DNA from: Balaenoptera acutorostrata
Lineage: Eukaryota > Chordata > Mammalia > Artiodactyla > Balaenopteridae
Direction of reading: 5' to 3'
Assembly: GCF_949987535.1 (NCBI RefSeq)
Contig: NC_080075.1
Span: 37,942,269 to 38,006,268, forward strand
Length of the DNA: 64,000 nucleotides
Positions 55,601-64,000 of this stretch are shown piece after piece. A program made the position numbers and the translations under genes. The stretch's first letter is position 1. Each line of letters starts with the position of its first letter. Under the pieces are notes generated by a model. The model had not been told where the DNA came from, searched no databases, and saw only the letters and a program-made list of their open reading frames with translations.

Positions 55601-57370
55601 GAAGCACAGGCCAGAGAGTGAGCACGCAAACTTGGACTAAAGCCCCCTGTCCCCTCTCGGTTCCCCAGCCTTTCCCCAGCTTGCACCCCTGTCCTCTTCC
55701 TGCAGAAGCAAGCCCTTCTCCCCTCGCGCAGCCAAGCCAAATACTTAGGCACCAATTCAGCTTTCCAGAAGTTGACGATCAGCTCCAAGCTGAGACTTGT
55801 TCTAAAATAATTGAGGGGGGTGAGAGGGTAAAGAAAGAGATGTAGGAACAGAGAGGGAAAAGTAAGGCTACTGGCTCCCTGTCATTTGGCAATGAACCTG
55901 CCAAAACAAAGTTTACAACTTTTAGAGGCTTTGAAAGGGGGAGAGGGGAGCCCTTTATCCATGCTGCTTTTAAGAACAACTTTTCATCCTATTCACTCTG
56001 TGTGCACTGGGGGCAATTTTTTTGCTCTAAGAACAAGAAACCAATAAGTGATACCTCCTTCCAAATTGCCCCGAGTCTCCTCGGGGATGGGACTCTTTTC
56101 AAGGGGAGTGTCTCTCTGACACTGTGGATTAATAACAATAACAATTCACAATTGTGAGGAGCTTTTAACTTTTCAAAATACTCCTCCATCCATCATCCCA
56201 CTTTATCCTCCTGACAGCCTGGTGATGAGGTGAAGCAGGGATAATCAGGGCCAGCCTTCAGTGTAAGCAAAGCAGATTATGTACTCAGTGGAGCTGGGGG
56301 CCCAGGAAGGGACCAACTGCCTCAGAAAGTCCCTCCCAACAAATTGCACCTGAAAATCCTTCTCACAAAGACAGTTCTTCCATTTCACAGCACAGACAAG
56401 GCTTAAGAAGCAAATAGACTTTGGAAAGATAACCCACTGACCAGTGCGTAATGTGGGGCAAAACCACAGGTGGGCCTTCCCTGAGAGCAATTTGTAATAG
56501 GGGAAGGGAATGGGTCACCCAAAGGGAATGGAGGAAAACAGCTTAGGTCACGCTTAAGATTGTTAACCCTGTTTTATAGGTGAGAAGAAACAAAGAGGTC
56601 AAATCGCCCACTGCTTCATTCCTTCCTTGATTCAGACACATTCTTAGTAAGCTCCTATCGTGTCAACCAAGTGTGGTGGCACAAGGTAAAGACATAGGCC
56701 CTGCCCTCGAGCTTGCAGTAGGGCAAAGAAGGCAACATGAGTATTGGGATGGTGTTTTGAGATACTCCACCCATCCCACTTTCCTCTCACCTCACTCCGG
56801 ACAACAGGGATGGCCTTCTAAACTCACTGTCTACAGCCCAGAATGAAAAATGTAATTGATTTCAGAATCGGTATTTTAAACACATAGCAGAGATTTTTTT
56901 TTTTTTTTAGAGAGAAAGAAACTTCAGAATTTTAAAATCTTGGTTTTCATATCAGAAACTGAATTCTGGAAGTTTTGGAGAACAGAGTCAGTGTCATTCA
57001 CCATGGAGTGGGGGAGAAGGCACAACGGTGACAGTTTTCATTTCCAACAGAAAGGAGGACTCATCCCACCACCTGTTCAGGGCAGGAGACTCCTTAACGA
57101 TCCGATCACATTACTCATCAGAACGCTGGGCCCTGAGGAGTCTGGGAGGACAGAAGGCCTGATGCACAACACTTACAATTCTGACCACCTGTCACACAGC
57201 CACAGGACTAACTCTTTAGATGTTTCTCTCCTCAAATGCAGAGAAAAATGTGGTTTGGGTTGATTTTTTGGTTGTTGTTTTTGTTTGTTTTTCAAAAATG
57301 CCTTGGCATAACTGATTTCAAATACAATGAGATTAGAATTTATTGGTGGACTATTTTTCAGCTCAATCAC
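52693..57370. other. Unassigned, mostly single-copy DNA
   Basis: The longest stretch without young repeats in the right half. Short A or T runs occur near 53126 and 56890. A weak antisense MIR-like piece lies at about 56125-56240. An L2 piece at 56610-56720 is listed separately. Open frames reach 133 codons (55101-55502) but none has recognisable motifs or splice context. Confidence 0.4.
56610..56720 (-). repeat. L2-like 3' fragment, antisense
   Basis: agtaagctcctatcgtgtca, a gtgtggtggcacaaggtaaa block and aggccctgccctcgagcttg follow the reverse complement of the L2 3' end. Short and decayed. Confidence 0.5.
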
Positions 57371-58175
57371 CTTTTTTTTTTTATTGTGGTAAACAACACA
57401 TATCACAAAATTTACCATCTTAACCATTTTTAGGTGTACAGTTCAGTAGTGTTAAGTATATCTACATTATTGTAAAATAGATCTCCAGAACTTTTTCATC
57501 TTGCAGAACTGAAACTCTACAGCCATTAAACAATGACTCCCTTTTGCCCTCTCCCCCCATCCCCTGGTAATCACCTTTCTACTCCTTATGTCTATGAATT
57601 CGACTACTTTAGATACTTTAATATAAGTGGAATCATACTGTATTTGTCCTTCTGTCCCTGTTTTATTTTACTTAGAGTAACATACTTGAGGTTCATCTGT
57701 GTTGTAGCATGTGACAGAATTTCCTTCATTTTTAAGGCTGCATGGTATTCCACTTATAGGTATAAACCACATTTTCTTTATTCGTTCATCCATCAGTGGA
57801 CACTTGGGTTGCTTCCACTTTTTGACTATTGTGAATAATGGTGTTATGAACAAGGGTATGCAAATATATCTTCAGGAGATCTAAAATTCTTTTCGATATA
57901 TACCGAGACGTAGAATTTCCAGATCTTATGCTAGTTGTATTTTTAATTTTTTGAAAAACTGCCATAATATTTTCCACAGCAGCTGCACTATTTCACAGTC
58001 CCATCAACAGTACACAAGGATTCCAACTTCTCCACAAACCTGCAACTTGTTATTTTCTGGGTTTTTAAATAGTAGCCATCCTAATGGTTGTGAGGAGATA
58101 TCTATTATAGTTTTGATTTGCATTTATCTGGTGATTAGTGATTTTGAGCATTTGCAGATCAGTAACCATTTTAAA
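57371..58175 (-). repeat. L1 3' end, antisense (older L1)
   Basis: Starts with a T run, then the antisense 3' UTR (attgtggtaaacaacacata, accatcttaaccatttttag, acagttcagtagtgttaagt). ORF2 C-terminal sequence follows (catccatcagtggacacttg, gttgcttccac, tttgatttgcatttatctgg). Stops occur in all frames. Confidence 0.85.
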
Positions 58176-58310
58176 AGGCATTGATTTTTTGAACCCCTGA
58201 AATTTTACCTCTTTGTTCTTGGGCAGGTCCCAACTGCCATCTTTCAAGCAGGATGTCCCAGTGAAAAAGAGACAGTTTCTGTCTTTTCCCTTTAACATGT
58301 GGCTAAAGCA

Positions 58311-58538
58311 CAGGTTGAGTTTCTCAACCTCAGCACTATTGATACTTTGGACCAGACAGTTCTTTGCTGTGGAGAATGTCCTGTGCATTGTAGCATGCTT
58401 AGCAGTATCCCAGGCCTCTGGATGCTGGGACCCACTAGCATTTCTTACTCCACTGTGACAAACAAAAATGAATCCAGGTAAGGCCAAATATCTCCGCAGA
58501 GGGAGAGTGTGCAAAATTGCCCCTGGCTGAGAACCACA
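58311..58538 (+). mobile_element. MER5A (hAT-Charlie), sense
   Basis: Second MER5A copy: gtttctcaacctcagcacta, a ccagacagttctttgctgtg block, aatgtcctgtgcattgtagc, then the ccctggctgagaaccac right end. Non-coding. Target duplication not clear. Confidence 0.88.
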
Positions 58539-58918
58539 GGATTCGAATTTGAAACTAACATGCTTAAAGTTGGCAAATACCATTATTTTTAAATTTCTGA
58601 ATCAACATTAGAAATTTTGGAAATACCACCTAAAAATCCAGACTTCCAGCTTCTCTTGAGAAAGCAGGCCATCTTGGCCTGTGTTGCCCCATGGCAATAA
58701 CTGGCTGAGTTTAGAAGCTACTGTCCCACCCAAGTTTGAGTTTCTGACCTTAAAACATAAAACAAAAACCTATTTGTCCATAAAACAAATCCTATTTGAA
58801 TGCCAGATAAAGCTGCCTCCAGTTTTCCAAATGAAATCATTCTGATTTGCCTGACTTCTCCTACACATAAAACATAAAATCCCAAACTGCCTGATTGAAA
58901 CATTTTGAACTATTTCTC

Positions 58919-58952
58919 TTTCTGTCTCTCTCTCTCTCCCCCCAATCCTCTG

Positions 58953-58990
<38 letters not shown>
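58919..58990. repeat. CT-rich and (CA)n microsatellite
   Basis: A CT run (about 58920-58940) with a C cluster, then a CA run at 58956-58990. Confidence 0.93.
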
Positions 58991-58992
<2 letters not shown>

Positions 58993-59384
58993 GAAGCATA
59001 CATTCACAGAGAAAAAACCTTGGACGAGAAGTCAGGAGAACAAGATTCTAATCCTCAGTCTGTGACCAGGAGTAATTCTATTCGAGGAATATTCATTGAA
59101 TGCCTATGACATGCAAGTTTTCAGGTTCAGTCCCAGATCTCATCTGCACTTCAGCTTCCTTCTTTAACCCAATTCATGGGGTTCTCTAATCGAACAGGTG
59201 AGCTCCAAGAGCTGTTTGAGCTGTAAACATCTATGATCCACACGTGGTGACCATATTCAGTAAAACCCTGCAGCTCTGGAACAACTGAGACTGGGAACAG
59301 AGGAAGAAGAACCATGTTGAGTAGTGGCCAAAAGAGACTACAGAATCATTTTAAAGAAATGTGGTTATATTTTTTTTCATGTTT

Positions 59385-59800
59385 ATGCAGTTACGCACAC
59401 TGGTGGGTGTGATACACCTGGGGGTGCACCACCCACGTCCCCTGCAGGGAAGAACCTTCTGCCCAGAGTGGAGAGTACACTCTTCCAGGTCTGCCTCAGC
59501 TGTAGAGCTGCCTCGCCCAGCAGGCCACACCTGGGGAGTGATCAGATGGGTATAAAGGCCAGGTCGTGTCAAACCGATGCAGGCTACTCCTGGGCAACAT
59601 TTGCTCCAAAACTCTCCACTCACTCGGCCAAAGCTTCTTCAGACCTGCATCACAGCTCAGCTTCTTCCTCTGTCCAGGCCTGCTTCCTTCCCCTTCCCTT
59701 CACAGGAATTGAACCCTAATAACATCTTATACCCCAAACCTTGTCTCAGCATCTGCTTCTGGAGAGCGCGCACTTCGGCAGTTGGCTATTGTTGGATAGC
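59385..59800 (+). repeat. Ancient LTR-like repeat, family uncertain
   Basis: The sequence has a promoter-like tataaaggccaggtc segment near 59552 and cactcactcggccaaagctt. A polyadenylation-like cctaataacatc and a cagcatctgcttctggagag end follow. This layout resembles a decayed mammalian LTR. I cannot name the family. Confidence 0.4.
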
Positions 59801-59934
59801 CATGCACACATGTATGTGTGTGTGAGATTTTTGTTTACAAGCCACCTCTCCCCAACTTGACCTGGAAGTAAATCCTGATTAGTCTGTAACTCTAAGTAGT
59901 CAGTTCACGAGCCTATTCACCTCACTACTGCCCA

Positions 59935-60302
59935 ATTTAGGAAGGGAGTATGACCCACTCTTAGCCAATGAGTTGGCACAGGAAGTCTACTGAGAGGTCT
60001 CTAGAAGAGTTTCCTCAGTAATAAGTTTCCTTTTCTTCTGCTAGACAGAGCTGGACGGAAACTATGGTTGTGTCCATTTTGATGCCACGACTCTCGCAGT
60101 CATCTTGGTACCAGAAGAAGGTATCAAGCTCATTGATAAGGGCAAAATGGAAAGAATGTGAGACCTTGGTGATGTTTCTGAAGTGCTGGTTTTGGAACCC
60201 TCTGTCAGGTCTTCTTGTTATGTGAGATGACAAATCATCCATATTGCTTAAATGATTCTGACCCGGGCTTTCTGTAACTTGCAGTCAAAAGCATCCTACC
60301 CA
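59935..60302 (+). repeat. Ancient LTR-like repeat (ERVL/MaLR class?)
   Basis: Marks include cgcagtcatcttggtaccag, gcaaaatggaaagaatgtga, ttcttgttatgtgagatgac and ggctttctgtaacttgcagt, ending aaaagcatcctaccc. This order recurs in common mammalian LTR repeats. Antisense frames here are not genes. Confidence 0.5.
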
Positions 60303-61835
60303 ATGTACAGGCAATCAAGTACAGTCTAATAGAGATTCTTGTAGGGTCTTTTTTACTGAATACCCCCCCAAAATTGTAAATACCATGCCAATTTTTTGGT
60401 GTGTGAGGTAATTGAAGGTTTGTCATCAAATGTAATGTACACATGCCTTTGAAATCCCATTTTGCTTCTAGTGTCTTAGAAAAATTTGCCAATTTCATCG
60501 CAATTCCTGCTAATTATTATGGATTGTCAACGTATTTCAAGTCCAAGGTAACAGCCTCATAATTAAGGTTGCCGAGTGCAATACTGCTAACCAAGTCTTG
60601 GAACAGAAGTTATGCCCTGGAAGTCTACTGGGACCTGTGGTAGCTCTTATCCCTTTCAGACCTGCAGGGTGCCATTTCTGGGTATAAAGTCAGAATTCAC
60701 TGAACAATTCCCTAACTACTTCATGGAAAGAGCCTCTTCCACAAACACGGAGTAGCTCATCCCTCAGAGAGACTCTGTCTCTGCTGTGTTCTCCGAAGAT
60801 ACAACTTGTTCATGACAAGCCATTAAACTTCTTCTTGCGGGCTAACAGAAAGCAAGACTTTAACTGTAAAAAAATGCAAATTTCTGCACGAGGCCAGGTG
60901 TGCAGGTCAGAGAGGCAGTTCACTTGTGATCTGGCTGGGCCAGCAGAGCTCCTGCTCCCTGGCTGGACGTGGACAATCTGTCTTTGGTCTATACAAGCTT
61001 GTGATTTCCAGCATTTGGACTCAGAGACTGTCCCTATGCCAATTCCCTTTGGCAGGAAAGACACCTTCTGGCATCATCATTGCTATTCCAAGTCCTTTAC
61101 CCCTGCCAGCCTCCTCATGTTTTATCTATTTTTATTTGAATTGGTGATCAAGGGATTAACCCAGTTCATACAAATTCCATCTTCCAAAAGCCATTATGGT
61201 GTAGTTGCAATTGTGATATTTCACTCTCCAAATGAATCGAATTGGATTTTAATGACAGTAGACTCCATTAAGCAATACCTGATTGGGTTATTTCCTGGAA
61301 ATTTCATATTCATTGTTTTCTCCATTTGTGTTACCAAAAAAAACTCAGCAGGAGAGTTATCAAGCGCTGTTGCCAAGCTATATTGGATCGTCCTTGAAAT
61401 TGCGGTTACATTTTCTTCTGTTTCTAACGAAGTCAGATGTCCCTGTCGTCCTCATTTCACAGGACACCCTCAACACAGTGTCATCTTCTACTGAAAAAGG
61501 GGGGAAAATGTGAATAGTTTTTTTGGTAGGTTAGTTGTAAGGGACTGTAATTCTTCACAAGAAACTCTAGGGTGGGGTTATAATTTATATGTAATTTCCC
61601 ATATTTATTAGAATTTATTTTTAATAACATTAAAGCATTTTTCTCCTTCGAATGGAAAAGCCAACTTGAATTTATATTTCTTTATATAACCTGAATTAAG
61701 TCTGTGTAAGTCAAGTAAAGAGCAAAACAATTACTCTGTGAATCAGTCCACAGATGTCTAATTTTTCCTCTGATACCACCAGGCTTTAAGTAGTTCATAT
61801 CCTCTCTACAAAGGAGTTTATTTAAGATCTTGACA
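60303..61835. other. Unassigned DNA with a 219-codon open frame
   Basis: The plus-strand frame 60835-61494 is the longest not explained by L1. It has no domain I recognise, hydrophobic patches of mixed composition, no splice or promoter context and no Kozak-like start, so I treat it as chance. 61090-61330 is AT-rich, non-repetitive and could be conserved noncoding DNA (gggattaaccc word at about 61151). Confidence 0.35.
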
Positions 61836-61839
61836 GAGC

Positions 61840-61970
61840 CCAACAGTACAAGTCCCTGAGGGGCAGGGTATGTTTGTCTTGTCCCCACTGTAATTCTAGG
61901 CCTGTACAACTCCTGCCATTTAATAAGTGATCAATACAGACTTGTTGGCAGAATAAATAGATGAATGCCT
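61840..61970 (+). repeat. L2 LINE 3' end, sense
   Basis: ctgaggggcagggtatgttt, cccactgtaattctaggcct and taataagtgatcaatacaga are the decayed L2 terminus, ending in aataaatagatgaatg. Confidence 0.65.
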
Positions 61971-62249
61971 GAGGATAACTGAGGAGTGTCCGGGCTACAA
62001 ATAAAGTACTCTGACGATGTGGTCAGCCAATCTGCCACCAATTTTTCCCTAGGAATCAGTGCCTGTCATCAGAAGAAGGGAAAATGGTGAAACTATCCTG
62101 CATAAATGACCATATGCATATAAGAAAGGATGGGAGAGGTGAACGACTATAAAAGAAATAGCAACTTAATCTTTCACATCCTTATTCAAATCTAAATACC
62201 CTGATTTAGTTTCTCTTCTCCAAATAAAATTTTGTAAAATGAGATCTTG

Positions 62250-62279
62250 AATTGAAAATGCAAATTAGCATTTTCAATT
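62250..62279. other. Perfect 12-bp hairpin containing an octamer word
   Basis: Arms aattgaaaatgc (62250-62261) and gcattttcaatt (62268-62279) pair perfectly around a 6-nt loop, aaatta. The octamer ATGCAAAT bound by POU factors spans arm and loop at 62258-62265. No transposon end or RNA gene is recognisable around it. Confidence 0.6.
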
Positions 62280-62434
62280 AACCAGAATTTTAAAATTCTT
62301 CCTGAAGAAATTGCCAAACCACAAATGAACTGAGAGCAAAGACTTCTACCACCACCATCTGTGCCCAAAAGCAATATTTGGGGCTGTCCCTATGTAGCAG
62401 ATTTGAACCAATCCAATGCTAATCTGTACTTCTA

Positions 62435-62560
62435 ATAAAGAAAAGTATTTATTGAGCAGCTACTGTGTATAATATTCTTCGAATAATACAAAACACAGAA
62501 AATACAGGATGTAGACTTACAGTACTCAAGGAGCTTACAATTTAGCTGAGAAGATAAGAC
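62435..62560 (-). repeat. L2 3' end, antisense
   Basis: agtatttattgagcagctac, a gtgtataatattcttcgaat block, then ctcaaggagcttacaattta is the reverse complement of an L2 terminus. Confidence 0.65.
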
Positions 62561-63562
62561 ACATGTGAAAATAGCAATAAAGCACCACAATGACTGATTC
62601 AACAAGGCAAAGCATAAAAACAGACAACTTAATGGGCAGAAAATAAGTGCTACACTTCAGAAGGCTGCATTATAAATCTCCCTCTTACTAAAGAGAGCAA
62701 GCCAAAATGCAAAATATTTTCAAGAGAATCCTAAATAATAAATTACATATTTTAATGGGCAGCTGAAAAATTATAAAAAATGCTCACTTAAAGGTATTAG
62801 CCATGAAAAGATAGATTCCAAAATTTCTTACAGAAGAGAGATTTTTGACCCAAAGCTATTAAGTATTAAAGAATGTATTGTTTGCTTTTTTACATTAAGT
62901 TATCTGTTCATGTATTACTTTTAAAACTTAAATATTTTTTAAATATTTAGGAACAAAGCCTAATTTACTTTTCTAATCGCCTCTGAAGTCTATTTGGGAT
63001 CCTCTCCCAACATTCTTCATGTTAATAGGGCACATTAAACTGCATTTGGACAAATGTTCAGAATGGAATATTTGAATAATAACCTTCTTATGTTTTGATA
63101 AGTGCTCATTCACATACATAAGACAAAGCATTACAAGTTGGAATATAAATGAATTCTGACACATCAAAAGCATCTTCTTTCCTCTGATATTTTATCTGTT
63201 TGTGGTCTGGATTTTGAAATACAGGAGAATGTTATCTTGAATTCCAAATATAATTATGTGTTTCTAGAAAAGAGACGTCATTATTTGATAGCACAAATGG
63301 CTTTGGTATGATATCCAATCCCATTTCCCCCACTTTGTTCTCGTAAGTCATTCTAAGTGAACATTTGGAGGAGACTCAGGCCCTGTCCACACAGGCAAAA
63401 TCAGAAATGGCATTAAAGCTATGATAGAACATCCTACTAAAAGATTACTTCTACAGGATAATTAAATCAAAAGCCAGACTTAAAGGTGAGGGACAAATAA
63501 CTAATCTCATACTCTTCTACCAAAAAGAAAATGACATCACCCCAAAATATAAGGGGTTTGTC
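62561..63562. other. Unassigned AT-rich DNA
   Basis: No gene or repeat family recognised. Confidence 0.4.
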
Positions 63563-63880
63563 TTTTTTTTTTTTTTTTTTTTGCTTATTTATTTATTTAT
63601 TTATTTTTTTATTTTATTGCTGTGTTGGGTCTTTGTTTCCGTGCAAGGGCTTTCTCTAGTTGTGGCGAGCGGGGGCCACTCTTCATCGCGGTGCGCGGGC
63701 CTCTCACTATCGCGGCCTCTCTTGTTGCGGAGCACAGGCTCCAGATGCGCAGGCTCAGTAATTGTGGCTCACGGGCCCAGTTGCTCCGTGGCATGTGGGA
63801 TCTTCCCAGACCAGGGCTCGAACCCGTGTCCCCTGCATTGGCAGGCAGATTCTCAACCACTGCGCCACCAGGGAAGCCCC
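63563..63880 (-). mobile_element. CHR-2-type SINE, antisense
   Basis: A T-run and TTTA-repeat tail (63563-63620), the usual GC-rich body and the head ending ccaccagggaagcccc. CpGs are largely kept, so it looks young. I could not find a target-site duplication: the left flank aaggggtttgtc and right flank cacatggattc do not match. It may have been lost or the edges may be misplaced. Confidence 0.92.
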
Positions 63881-64000
63881 CACATGGATTCTAAAACAAC
63901 ACTGTAATAAAAATTCCACATCCTCTTGGAAGATTATGATCCACACAAACAGAGATAAGCAAACCAATCCAAACAAGACCATTTACAAGCAATGACAGTG

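Noticed and set aside
59324..59719. 131-codon plus-strand frame
   Set aside because: It overlaps a decayed LTR-like repeat and has no recognisable domain.
60015..60242. 75-codon minus-strand frame as a possible exon
   Set aside because: The stretch matches an ancient LTR-like repeat in sense orientation.
63563..63880. Target-site duplication around the last SINE
   Set aside because: I compared both flanks and found no matching word of useful length.

Overview
This window is repeat-rich mammalian genomic DNA, most likely from a cetacean or a close relative (hippopotamus or ruminant side of Cetartiodactyla). The main evidence is nine copies of a tRNA-derived SINE of the CHR-2 type: a head with Pol III A and B boxes, a GC-rich body and an (AAAT)n-like tail. 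A tenth, shorter CHR-1-like copy is also present, together with L1 elements of the cetartiodactyl type. I found no protein-coding exon of a host gene, no tRNA or rRNA gene and no CRISPR array. The only coding homology is the decayed ORF1 and ORF2 of L1 retrotransposons. The window therefore looks intergenic or deep intronic.

Layout. 1-22 kb is mostly single-copy DNA with scattered ancient repeats (MIR, L2, MER5A, a Tigger MITE, an MLT1 LTR, old L1 3' ends), three SINEs, and microsatellites near 11.4, 16.2 and 21.8 kb. 22.07-31.06 kb is a composite minus-strand block. A full-length but dead L1 (L1-B, about 7.3 kb, with a long 5' UTR) has a 5'-truncated L1 (L1-A) abutting its poly(A) end, and L1-A is itself split by a CHR SINE. 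The short direct repeat gatctttat flanks the whole block, which suggests nested insertion. 32.23-37.41 kb is a plus-strand L1 (L1-C) of a different lineage with a 17-bp target-site duplication and broken ORF1 and ORF2.

37.4-43 kb is a layered old region: an antisense ancient L1 interrupted by a sense MLT1A-like LTR and by a second LTR-like repeat that carries a young SINE. 43.5-46.7 kb has MIRs and unassigned sequence. 46.7-49.5 kb is an old sense L1 interrupted by a CHR SINE, a 648-bp class I ERV solo LTR with a 4-bp ATCC duplication, and a second, older SINE. 50.8 and 52.3-52.7 kb carry two more SINEs. 57.4-60.3 kb has an antisense L1 3' end, a MER5A and LTR-like repeats. 60.3-63.5 kb is mostly unassigned with L2 fragments, and a last SINE lies at 63.6-63.9 kb.

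The genes do not form a pathway. The functional story is retrotransposition: L1 proteins of the kind encoded by the ancestors of L1-A, B and C mobilise both L1 and the CHR SINEs, and the target-site duplications and A-rich tails show that. Candidate regulatory DNA is limited to short motif-based suggestions (a POU-dimer-like site at 1816, an octamer inside a perfect hairpin at 62250), none of them proven. I did not find a convincing new biological system. The best leads are the nested L1 block, a poly(A)-like insertion with a target-site-like duplication inside L1-C, and an unexplained diverged direct repeat at 1.06 and 1.67 kb.
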